From JALZAA01 sp046724655 (GTDB lineage: Bacteria; Actinomycetota; Acidimicrobiia; IMCC26256; JACDBD01): a stretch of 15,032 bases of DNA. The stretch covers positions 1 through 15,032 of the forward strand of contig JBKOWY010000158.1 in assembly GCA_046724655.1 (NCBI GenBank), in the 5' to 3' direction. The translations under genes were made by a program, and so were the position numbers. This document shows, piece after piece, positions 1 through 5,716 of the stretch; position 1 is the first letter of the stretch; the number at the start of each line of letters is the position of its first letter. The notes beneath the pieces were generated by a model. That model ran no database searches and had not been told where the DNA came from. It saw only the letters and a program-made list of their open reading frames with translations.

Positions 1-315
1 GATGACCTCTTGCGATGCAAGCTCGGCCACGACGGGACGGCAGAAACCCTGTTCGTCATGGGCGAGCTGGACATCAGTAGCGCGCCAGCCCTTGAACATG
101 CCGTGAACGAGGCTCTCGATGGCCAGGGCGAAGAGTTCCGATTGGACCTAAGGCAACTGACGTTCATGGACTCGACCGGAGCCAGCACCTTATTCCACCT
201 GCACAAACGGGTCGACGGGCTGGGTCGGCGGCTGGTCATCGTCTCGCCGACCGACGCGGTGCGCATGGTTCTCGAGATCCTCGGGCTCGATCAGGTGATC
301 GACATTCACGCATAG
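1..315 (+). CDS. STAS-domain anti-sigma factor antagonist (5' end probably outside window)
   Basis: The reading frame is open from the left edge. The first possible start inside is a TTG at 10, but STAS proteins usually carry a few more residues before the first strand, so the true start probably lies upstream. Seen: GELDISSAP (first strand and turn), LDLRQLTFMDSTGAS with the Asp-Ser pair that in SpoIIAA/RsbV-type proteins carries the phosphorylated serine, then LVIVSPTDAVRMVLEILGL, the usual C-terminal helix region. Family knowledge: these small cytoplasmic proteins bind an anti-sigma kinase when the serine is unphosphorylated and so release a stress or sporulation sigma factor. The serine is present, so a working switch protein is likely. 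A SigF/SigB-like promoter motif lies about 100 bases downstream, before the next gene, which suggests but does not prove a regulatory link. Confidence 0.88.
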   Translation, partial: DDLLRCKLGHDGTAETLFVMGELDISSAPALEHAVNEALDGQGEEFRLDLRQLTFMDSTGASTLFHLHKRVDGLGRRLVIVSPTDAVRMVLEILGLDQVIDIHA

Positions 316-412
316 CCCGAACTCGCCCGCATGTGCCCCGCGCTCCCCTGGCCCGCACTCGCGGCCACTACTGGTCATATCGGTCGAATGATGCGCGCGA
401 GCAACCCTTGGC

Positions 413-440
413 GGTTAGTTCGGCCGGACCTTTGGGGTAC
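413..440 (+). promoter_or_regulatory. Candidate stress-sigma (SigF/SigB-type) promoter
   Basis: GGTTA at 413-417, a 17-base spacer, then GGGTAC at 435-440. This resembles the actinobacterial SigF/SigB consensus (GGTTT or GTTT, spacer of about 15-17, GGGTA). Initiation a few bases downstream would give a leader of roughly 30-35 bases before the ATG at 483, which has its own GGGGGAGGG ribosome site. It is a match by eye to a short motif in GC-rich DNA. Confidence 0.45.
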
Positions 441-482
441 AGCGAACAACCTAGGGAAGATTTCATTTTGGGGGAGGGACAG

Positions 483-1004
483 ATGGCCCAGACGAAGACG
501 AAGCGCGTTGGGAAGGGCGGTTCCCGTGGAAACGCGCAGAAAGCTGGCTCGACTACCGGCCGCTCGCGCAACACTTCAGCGCGCAGTGGTGGCGCGAAAT
601 CCTCGAGCGCGAGACGCGCAACTAAGAGCGCGAAATCCTCGAGCGCGAGACGCTCAACTAAGAGGAGGACTCCGAGGGAATCGCCGAGAAAGTCCGGGGG
701 CCCGATCACCGACCTCACCCGTTATCTCGGGAGTGTCGGGAACAGATCGATGAATGGGGGCCTGCGTGCCGCCGCGAGCAAGACCAAGGCTGCTGTCGCG
801 AGCGGTGGCAAGGGGCTTGGCGCCGTGGCGAGAAAGGGCAAGGGACTTGGTGCCGTGGCGAGGAAGGCCAAGCGCGTGTCCGTCGTCGGCGTTGCGGGCC
901 TCGCTGCGTTGGCTGGCCTGGCCGGAGGCATTCAGTTGGACCGCTGGAACAATTCGTATTCGCGAACACAGGCGTTCGCGAAGCGGCGGCGCGGACGTCG
1001 ATGA
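483..1004 (+). CDS. Very basic histone-tail-like protein with one hydrophobic segment
   Basis: Function not recognised. The 173-residue protein starts at the ATG at 483, eight bases or less after a GGGGGAGGG ribosome site; the frame is open further upstream but that part has no such signal. Residues 1-75 are rich in Lys, Arg, Ser, Thr and Ala with no acidic residues until late, and contain a duplicated 12-residue unit of the type AKSSSARRxTKS. Residues 110-129 contain two copies of the ten-residue unit KGLGAVARKG/A. Residues about 132-152 are hydrophobic (VSVVGVAGLAALAGLAGGIQ), long enough for one membrane helix, and the C-terminus is again basic (KRRRGRR). It could bind nucleic acid or another polyanion, or anchor to a membrane. 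It is first in a same-strand unit with three further unknown genes and would be the first gene read from the stress-type promoter. Confidence 0.72.
   Translation: MAQTKTKRVGKGGSRGNAQKAGSTTGRSRNTSARSGGAKSSSARRATKSAKSSSARRSTKRRTPRESPRKSGGPITDLTRYLGSVGNRSMNGGLRAAASKTKAAVASGGKGLGAVARKGKGLGAVARKAKRVSVVGVAGLAALAGLAGGIQLDRWNNSYSRTQAFAKRRRGRR
592..663 (+). repeat. Tandem duplication of a 36-bp unit inside the basic protein gene
   Basis: Bases 592-627 and 628-663 are the same 36-base sequence except for one substitution (g618 versus t654). The unit is in frame and encodes 12 residues of Ala-Lys-Ser-Ser-Ser-Ala-Arg-Arg type. The near identity points to a recent in-frame duplication. Confidence 0.9.
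807..866 (+). repeat. Tandem duplication of a 30-bp unit
   Basis: Bases 807-836 and 837-866 are near-identical 30-base units, each encoding GKGLGAVARK, with only a few mostly silent differences. They lie just before the hydrophobic segment of the same gene. Confidence 0.85.
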
Positions 1005-1099
1005 GAACAGCTGTGAGCATCTTGACGACCAAGGACTCTGTGTACCGCGAGGTGACGGAAAGCTAGGGACCAGAAAGCAAGACGCTAAGGAGGGGCGCG

Positions 1100-1921
1100 A
1101 TGGCCAAGAACACCGCTGCCCAAGGCTCGAAGCAGAGCGAGAAGGAGATGCGCAACCCGAGTGAGGAGGAGGTGCGCAACATCCGGCCCCGGCCGGAACC
1201 CAAGCCTCGGCGCGCACAGCAGAGACGCTCACGCAAGGCGAAGCATTTCCCGGCGTACGCTGCCGCTGACCCGAAGCGGATTCCTGATGGCCCGGATGTG
1301 CTCGTCGACGTCCCGGTCGCGAAGGTCGATGAGGTCGACGTAGAGGTCGACGACTTGCGCGCGCAGGTCGCGGTGATGGCCGAGGTGCGCAAGATCCTGA
1401 TGCTCAGCGTGGGAGCCGACGCAAAGCTCGGTCAGGTGGAGCTGAAGATTGAGGGCGTCGAAGCCCAGGCGCTGCTCAAGGCGCGACTGAAGAATGTGCA
1501 CGCGATCGTGGAGCGGGTCGCGGTGACGCTCGATCGCAACCCCGAGTTGCTGGCGTCCATCGGGCGAGGAGTCCAGGAGATCGGTCATGGCACCGGGGAG
1601 ATGCTCGCCGACACCGGAGAAGGCCTCGAAGAGGTGGGCGAGGGAGGTGAGGAGGCGCTCGGCGACGTCGGCAAAGGGGCCGGCGAGGCGGTCGGCCAGG
1701 TCGGGAAGGGCGCGCGCCGTGGCGTCGCGGGCGTGGGGAAGGGAGCCAGCGGAGCGGTTGGTTCGGTCGGCAAGGGCGCGGGGCAGGCGACTGCTGACGT
1801 CGGAAAGGGCGCGAAGCGCGGAGTGGCGGGAACCGGTCGCGGCGCGAAGCGCGGAGTGGCGGGAGCCGGTCGCGGCGCGAAGCAGGGTGCCAAGCGGCTC
1901 GCTGGCCGAAAGGGGCGATGA
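1100..1921 (+). CDS. Conserved-domain protein with seven basic 11-residue repeats
   Basis: Function not recognised. The 273-residue protein starts at an ATG preceded by a strong AAGGAGGGG ribosome site at 1087-1095. Residues 1-60 are charged and basic. Residues about 66-160 form a conserved domain (VLVDVPVAKVDEVDVEVDDL, later KIEGVEAQALLKARL and LDRNPELLASI), shared nearly motif for motif with the next gene product. Residues 187-263 are exactly seven 11-residue repeats of the type VGxVGKGAxxA, with Lys and Arg in the polar positions, ending in a basic KRLAGRKGR tail. On an 11/3 helical wheel, positions 1, 4, 8 and 11 fall on one apolar face and positions 3, 6 and 10 on the opposite face, so an amphipathic helix is possible despite the glycines. 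From memory, proteins with such a domain occur in other actinobacteria without assigned function; this is unchecked. Confidence 0.85.
   Translation: MAKNTAAQGSKQSEKEMRNPSEEEVRNIRPRPEPKPRRAQQRRSRKAKHFPAYAAADPKRIPDGPDVLVDVPVAKVDEVDVEVDDLRAQVAVMAEVRKILMLSVGADAKLGQVELKIEGVEAQALLKARLKNVHAIVERVAVTLDRNPELLASIGRGVQEIGHGTGEMLADTGEGLEEVGEGGEEALGDVGKGAGEAVGQVGKGARRGVAGVGKGASGAVGSVGKGAGQATADVGKGAKRGVAGTGRGAKRGVAGAGRGAKQGAKRLAGRKGR
1658..1888 (+). repeat. 7 x 33-bp coding repeat (basic 11-mers)
   Basis: 231 bases encode seven 11-residue units: LGDVGKGAGEA, VGQVGKGARRG, VAGVGKGASGA, VGSVGKGAGQA, TADVGKGAKRG, VAGTGRGAKRG and VAGAGRGAKQG. The last units are also nearly identical in DNA (GCGAAGCGCGGAGTGGCGGG recurs about 33 bases apart), pointing to recent unit duplication. 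Confidence 0.9.
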
Positions 1922-1923
1922 CG

Positions 1924-3075
1924 ATGGCCCGGCAAAGCACGCAACGGACGAAGGGCAACAGCTCTGGTGACGGTCGCAGCGCGTCGCAGAAGCCGACCAA
2001 GTACCGGTTCGCACACAACGTCGCCGGCAAGGGCACCGTTCCGGAGCGCGAGTACCTCGAGTACTCCAAGAACGGTGCGGGTTTCGATGAACCCGATCTG
2101 ATCCTGAACGTTCCGGTCGTCAAGGTCGACTCGATTCATCTACAAGTCGAGGACGTCGAGGCGCATGTGGCCCTGAAGGCCCAGGTGCTGGACCTGCTGA
2201 AGCTGAACGTCGGGGTCGACGTGACGTTGGGAAAGGTGAGGGTCGACGTCAAGGGAGTCGAAGCCCAGGCTCTGCTCAAGGTTCGCCTGGATTACGTCGC
2301 GGCTGCGATCGATCGCGTTCTGAGCGCACTGGATCGGAACCCCGAGCTGCTCGAGAGCATCGGTTCGGCGTTGGAGGACGTCGGCTGGGGCACAGGCCAC
2401 ACGGTCGCCGAGACCGGCGAGACCTTCGAGCACTTCGAAGAGGGCGCAGGCCAGGCGCTCGGCGAAATCGGTCAGGGCGCCGGGCAGGGCGTCGGCGAGA
2501 TCGGTCAGGGCGCCGGTCAGGCCGTCGGCGACGTCGGCCAGGGTGCCGGGGAAGCGGTCGGCGGGATCGGTGAAGGTGCAGGCCAGGCCGTCGGTGACGT
2601 CGGCCAGGGTGCCGGCGAGGCCGTCGGTGACGTGGGCGAGGGTGCCGGCGAGGCCGTCGGTGACGTGGGCGAGGGTGCCGGCGAGGCCGTCGGTCATCTC
2701 GACGAGACGGTCGGCGGGGTCGGTCGCGCCGTCGGCCAGGCCGTCGGGGCCGGGCAATCCGCCGCGAACTCCGGATCGGCACCTGCCGAGCCCGCGACGG
2801 TCGCCAAGACAGCCGCCGCGGTGACGGCGCGGCGCCTCGGTGCCACAGCCTCTGAGGGCGCCAAGATCACGGCCAAGGCGCTCGGCGCGGCGACCAAGCG
2901 CAAGGCCCAGGAGCTCAAGGAACGCCGCCGCCAGCGCCGGATCGAGACCCACGCCACCGAGGCTGCGAAGCGGATGGCAAAAGAGCTCGACATCGACCTC
3001 AACGAGATCGAAGGAACCGGTGCTGATGGCCGAATAACCGTGCACGATGTCCGCTCCGCTCGCGGGAACGGTTAG
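1924..3075 (+). CDS. Paralogue with seven acidic 11-residue repeats and a C-terminal E3-binding-like domain
   Basis: Function not recognised as a whole. An ATG at 1918 overlaps the previous stop (ATGA), but GAAAGGGG at 1908-1915 is better spaced for the ATG at 1924, giving 383 residues. Residues 57-150 match the conserved domain of the preceding protein (LNVPVVKVDSIHLQVEDVEA, LGKVRVDVKGVEAQALLKVR, LDRNPELLESIG). Residues 179-255 are exactly seven 11-residue repeats of the type VGDVGEGAGEA, with Asp, Glu and Gln where the neighbour has Lys and Arg. Next comes an Ala-rich stretch, then a basic helix around 325-340 (KRKAQELKERRRQRR). Residues 342-379 (HATEAAKRMAKELDIDLNEI, then GTGADGRITVHDV) fit the peripheral subunit-binding (E3_binding) fold of 2-oxo-acid dehydrogenase E2 proteins. 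No lipoyl or acyltransferase domain is present. Translation is probably coupled to the upstream gene. Confidence 0.87.
   Translation: MARQSTQRTKGNSSGDGRSASQKPTKYRFAHNVAGKGTVPEREYLEYSKNGAGFDEPDLILNVPVVKVDSIHLQVEDVEAHVALKAQVLDLLKLNVGVDVTLGKVRVDVKGVEAQALLKVRLDYVAAAIDRVLSALDRNPELLESIGSALEDVGWGTGHTVAETGETFEHFEEGAGQALGEIGQGAGQGVGEIGQGAGQAVGDVGQGAGEAVGGIGEGAGQAVGDVGQGAGEAVGDVGEGAGEAVGDVGEGAGEAVGHLDETVGGVGRAVGQAVGAGQSAANSGSAPAEPATVAKTAAAVTARRLGATASEGAKITAKALGAATKRKAQELKERRRQRRIETHATEAAKRMAKELDIDLNEIEGTGADGRITVHDVRSARGNG
2458..2688 (+). repeat. 7 x 33-bp coding repeat (acidic 11-mers)
   Basis: 231 bases, the same length as the tract in the preceding gene, encode seven units: LGEIGQGAGQG, VGEIGQGAGQA, VGDVGQGAGEA, VGGIGEGAGQA, VGDVGQGAGEA and VGDVGEGAGEA twice. 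The 33-base units at 2620-2652 and 2653-2685 are identical in DNA, so the tract is probably prone to unit gain and loss. Confidence 0.92.
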
Positions 3076-3399
3076 ATGACGCGCAAGAAGCGTCCCGACC
3101 GCAAAGGGGTGCGCAGAAAGCACCCGGATCGCATCGACGCGCCCGCCATCGACATCCAAGCGGACGTGAAGGCGAAAGCGGTCCGCTTCAACCAGGCCCC
3201 CGAGGCTGAGGCCGAGTTCAGCGGAGAGGCCGTGGACAGGACGAGCGAGGACCAACCCGAGATCGAGGCGGGCTCAATCACGGAGCGCGAGAACATCCCG
3301 GAAGAGGTCGAGCCCGGTGTCACCTATCGCGACGTGCGGATCCGCTGGCGCGCCGCCGCGAAGATCAACGACCCGCGCAACCCACAAGATGACGGATAG
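3076..3399 (+). CDS. Small charged hypothetical protein, last gene of the repeat-protein cluster
   Basis: Function not recognised. The ATG follows the previous stop codon directly, with no clear ribosome site, so translational coupling is likely. The 107-residue protein has a basic N-terminus (MTRKKRPDRKGVRRKHPDR), a strongly acidic middle (residues about 40-80, many Glu and Asp) and a mixed end (VTYRDVRIRWRAAAK). There is no signal peptide, membrane segment or cysteine. Codon third positions are mostly G or C, as expected for a real gene here. A 7-bp GC-rich hairpin begins at the base after the stop. On the other strand a convergent open frame overlaps its last 126 bases. Confidence 0.72.
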   Translation: MTRKKRPDRKGVRRKHPDRIDAPAIDIQADVKAKAVRFNQAPEAEAEFSGEAVDRTSEDQPEIEAGSITERENIPEEVEPGVTYRDVRIRWRAAAKINDPRNPQDDG

Positions 3400-3699
3400 G
3401 GGTCGGGGCGTGCTCACCGACCCGGGCTCGCCGGTGTCCACGCCGCCGTAGACCTTGCGCGTGGCTTCGACGTGAGCCACAAACGGTCGCTGCGGGGAGC
3501 GTTGTTCGCGGCGCTCTCGTGTGCTCTCGACCTCTTCGAAGACGTCACCAACCTCGTTCAGCGCCCGGTTCATCAGCTTGTTGAGGTTCTGGTCAGGCAA
3601 GTGCACCAAAATGTGTCGGTATCGGTCGACCGCGTTGGAACCCTCGCCGCCCTTGGTCCACGCGTCACCCGGGCTGTTCTCGGTGAAGTCTTGGAGCAT
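3274..3699 (-). CDS. Hypothetical protein, convergent and overlapping the upstream cluster
   Basis: Function not recognised. An ATG at 3699 (with an adjacent GTG at 3702) opens a frame of 141 residues: MLQDFTENSPGDAWTKGGEG, then DRYRHILVHLPDQNLNKLMN and ALNEVGDVFEEVEST. The first 100 residues look like ordinary soluble protein, and codon third positions are mostly G or C, more so than in the opposing frame. A GCGGAAG stretch before the start could be a weak ribosome site. The last 42 or so codons run opposite to the end of the + strand gene at 3076-3399. That is an unusually long convergent overlap, so the protein may have lost its natural end and read on, or it may be a decaying remnant. No cysteines or membrane segments are seen. 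Confidence 0.45.
   Translation of the reverse strand: MLQDFTENSPGDAWTKGGEGSNAVDRYRHILVHLPDQNLNKLMNRALNEVGDVFEEVESTRERREQRSPQRPFVAHVEATRKVYGGVDTGEPGSVSTPRPLSVILWVARVVDLRGGAPADPHVAIGDTGLDLFRDVLALRD
3400..3423 (+). terminator. Hairpin directly after the four-gene cluster
   Basis: GGGTCGG (3400-3406) and CCGACCC (3417-3423) form a perfect 7-bp stem with a ten-base loop, starting at the base after the stop codon. No T-run follows, which is common for actinobacterial terminator-like hairpins but leaves the role uncertain. Confidence 0.4.
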
Positions 3700-3702
3700 C
3701 AC

Positions 3703-4109
3703 ACGCTTCCGCGGGTGATGTCAGGCACACGCACCTGGGTGGGTTCGTTCGTCATAGCGGAGCGACGTCAAGCCGTTGGAACTCTCCGCTCGCGCGTAAT
3801 CGGCGGCAGCACAGCAACGACGGCGGCGCTGGTCACGACTGCCACACTGTCGCGTCCAGCCGCCGACGATTGACCGCCCGCCGTACACGTTCGACCCGAG
3901 CCCATCCCGCCGTGGATCTGCATCTACTCGCTACAGACCAACAACCGGGACGGCCGCTGGCGCTGGCGGCCTTGAGCGACGCAAGCATTGACCCCAGCGA
4001 CACTCCTGAGCCGCCGAGGGCATCTGGTTCGAGGCCGCACACAACGACGGCCGAACTCAACGCGTGATGCACACAGAACCGGCGTTATGCGTGAGAGCCG
4101 ACGATCCGG
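3703..4109. other. Stretch without a supported gene
   Basis: About 400 bases between two leftward genes. Short frames exist on both strands, but none has a ribosome site, recognisable motif or consistent third-position bias. One + strand stretch near 3899-3960 reads EPIPPWICIYSLQTNNRDGR before stopping, which is protein-like and could be a remnant of a decayed gene, but it cannot be assigned. No tRNA, strong hairpin or repeat was seen. It must hold the promoter of the leftward gene starting at 3699. Confidence 0.5.
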
Positions 4110-4625
4110 TCATCCACCAGGCTCGGCCGTCATCAAACGGCTGATGTCCTGGAGGTGGTGCTTTCCCTCATGGATGGTGTGGCGGCCGATCCACTCGACC
4201 GTGCGCACCTGCTTCGAAGGCCAGTTGTAGACGCCCGTCCGCTGCCAGCCGTCGTCGTCGAGGGACTCCAGCGTTTGGGACAGCGATGCCGCCGCGCCGA
4301 CGATCTCAGGGGCTACCGCTACCGGCGACTGGTCGTTGTAGCGCTCCTCGACGACACGCTCCTCTCGTCGCATTGAGGCGAAGGCGGGCTGGTCGTCGGC
4401 CAACGCGAGGAGAACGCGTTCTCGTTGCACCCGGAATACGTCGCGCACGTGACAGCAATACTCGAGCGCCGACCACACGCCCGCCCGCGGATGCGCTCGG
4501 AGCATCCTCACATCGGTATCGGTCAGGACGGCCTGATAGCGCACGCCCAGCGCGCGAAGGGCATCCGGAATTGCGTCGCGGTCAACCTCGTCGTATTCGT
4601 AGCCGCACTCCTCGCACCGGTCCAC
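4110..4625 (-). CDS. DinB-like metal-binding protein with an N-terminal CxxC
   Basis: The 171-residue protein starts at a GTG. Residues 4-7 are CEEC, a possible half zinc site. The rest fits the DinB/YfiT four-helix fold: WSALEYCCHVRDVFRVQRER supplies the first metal His (H59) and IGRHTIHEGKHHLQDI supplies the HxxxH pair (H152, H156), the classical three-histidine metal site of this superfamily. Members include thiol-dependent S-transferases (bacillithiol or mycothiol) and maleylpyruvate isomerases; which thiol or substrate applies here cannot be told. The start lies only 27 bases from the divergent nucleotidyltransferase start. No ribosome site precedes the GTG, but a TAATTT box ends six bases before it, which suggests a leaderless transcript. 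Confidence 0.85.
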   Translation of the reverse strand: MDRCEECGYEYDEVDRDAIPDALRALGVRYQAVLTDTDVRMLRAHPRAGVWSALEYCCHVRDVFRVQRERVLLALADDQPAFASMRREERVVEERYNDQSPVAVAPEIVGAAASLSQTLESLDDDGWQRTGVYNWPSKQVRTVEWIGRHTIHEGKHHLQDISRLMTAEPGG

Positions 4626-4631
4626 ACCACG

Positions 4632-4637
4632 AAATTA
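4632..4637 (-). promoter_or_regulatory. Candidate -10 box for a leaderless DinB-like mRNA
   Basis: On the minus strand TAATTT (4637-4632) matches the actinobacterial TANNNT -10 pattern. Six bases separate it from the GTG start at 4625, so transcription would begin at or next to the start codon. No Shine-Dalgarno sequence is present. It is a single short match. Confidence 0.4.
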
Positions 4638-4652
4638 GGCGGTGGGGCAAGC

Positions 4653-5267
4653 TTGTCGGCCGTGGACGTCCGAGCGCGCGTGACCGAGCTTCTCGATCGC
4701 CACCCTGACGTCGTCCAGGTCGAGTTGACCGGATCGCGAGCCCGCGGTGAAGCGACCGCCCTGTCCGACTGGGACTTTCACATCCACGCGACGAACACCG
4801 CTGCAGTCGAACACGACCTTCCGCGCCTCATGGCGCCGCTGGAACCCCTCGCCGCACAGTGGGATCGCCTGACCGAGCGGGCCACGTACATGCTGATGCT
4901 GCCCGGAGCGGTCAAGGTCGATCTCTTCCCCGGGGATTCGCGGCGGGAGATCGAGCCGCCATGGCAACCCACGCCCGAGAAGCTCGCCGCGATCGATGCC
5001 CATTTCTGGGATTGGACGCTGTGGCTCGGCAGTAAGGCGCTCCATGGTCGAACCGATCTTGTCGACGAAGAGCTCCGCAAGCTTCACCGAAACCTGCTCG
5101 CGCCCCTGGGCGTCGCGACGCCTCCGACGACGATCGCAGCCGCCATCACGGAGTACCGCGACGCTCGTGACCGCTTGGAGCGCGAATGGGACCTCTCCGT
5201 CGGCCGACGTTTGGATGACGAAGTCGCGCAGGCGCTTCAGCGGCACGGCGTGATCAGCCAGTCATGA
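4653..5267 (+). CDS. Nucleotidyltransferase (polymerase beta superfamily)
   Basis: The TTG at 4653 is chosen because GGTGGGG (4641-4647) lies five bases before it; a GTG at 4662 is an alternative. The open frame extends further upstream, but there it runs opposite the DinB-like gene. The product has 204 residues. Residues 25-44 (LTGSRARGEATALSDWDFHI) contain the GS motif and the first two metal-binding carboxylates (D39, D41), and VKVDLFP supplies the third (D90). Residues about 150-204 are helical and charged. The superfamily transfers a nucleoside monophosphate to proteins, RNA or small molecules such as aminoglycosides; the substrate cannot be inferred. All three carboxylates are present, so it is probably active. 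Its stop overlaps the next start (ATGA), which suggests coupled translation with a membrane protein. Confidence 0.85.
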   Translation: MSAVDVRARVTELLDRHPDVVQVELTGSRARGEATALSDWDFHIHATNTAAVEHDLPRLMAPLEPLAAQWDRLTERATYMLMLPGAVKVDLFPGDSRREIEPPWQPTPEKLAAIDAHFWDWTLWLGSKALHGRTDLVDEELRKLHRNLLAPLGVATPPTTIAAAITEYRDARDRLEREWDLSVGRRLDDEVAQALQRHGVISQS

Positions 5268-5716
5268 CTGCCTTCGTCACCGCAGGGGCCGGATTTCTGC
5301 TCGCGGTCCTGTGGTTCGATCTCATGTTCGACGTCCAGGTGCTCCACCAGCGCGACGCTGACGTACCCGAAGACGCGCTGGCATCCATCGCCGCGTACTA
5401 CCGCCGGGTGACGACGGCGGCCCGTCCGATGAACCGGCTCATAGCCGCCGTGATGCTGGCGACCATCGCGTCGATCGTCGTGCAGCTCGTGCGCGGGGAT
5501 GCGCCGCGTTGGGCGGGAGCGCTGTCGCTCGTCCTCACTGCATCCGCGATCTTCCTTGCAGCCGTGCACACGGTCCCGAGCGCGGTGCGCCTCGGTGCTC
5601 GCCTGGACGGGGTCGAGCGCCAGTGGCGGCTCGCACGGTCGATCCTCCGGGATCACCTGGTTTGCGTCACGGCAGTCGCGGCAGCGCTCTTCATCCAGCT
5701 GGCCTTCGCCCGGTGA
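5264..5716 (+). CDS. Small integral membrane protein, four helices
   Basis: Function not recognised. The ATG overlaps the stop of the nucleotidyltransferase by four bases, a typical coupling arrangement. The 150-residue protein has four hydrophobic segments, at about residues 5-25 (VTAGAGFLLAVLWFDLMFDV), 56-76, 82-103 and 131-148. Polar loops between them include AAYYRRVTTAARPMNR (basic, probably cytoplasmic) and a region with several Arg before the last helix. Size and topology recall the DUF1772-like group of small membrane proteins, but I cannot confirm this by eye. No cysteine or histidine cluster suggests a cofactor. The coupling hints that it acts with, or anchors, the nucleotidyltransferase. 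Confidence 0.78.
   Translation: MTAFVTAGAGFLLAVLWFDLMFDVQVLHQRDADVPEDALASIAAYYRRVTTAARPMNRLIAAVMLATIASIVVQLVRGDAPRWAGALSLVLTASAIFLAAVHTVPSAVRLGARLDGVERQWRLARSILRDHLVCVTAVAAALFIQLAFAR

Noticed and set aside
333..482. Upstream extension of the basic protein to a start at 333
   Set aside because: The strong ribosome site is directly before the ATG at 483, and the extension covers the candidate promoter.
2458..2688. CRISPR-like periodicity of 33-bp repeats
   Set aside because: The units are contiguous with no spacers, in frame, and encode a protein repeat.
3472..3873. + strand frame of 133 codons (MSHKRSLRGALFAALSC)
   Set aside because: Opposite the leftward hypothetical gene, which has the stronger third-position GC bias; no recognised motif.
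4020..4045. GGTTCGAGGCC resembling a tRNA T-arm
   Set aside because: No anticodon or acceptor stem can be built around it.
4425..4652. N-terminal extension of the nucleotidyltransferase
   Set aside because: It runs opposite the DinB-like gene and has no ribosome site, whereas GGTGGGG precedes the TTG at 4653.
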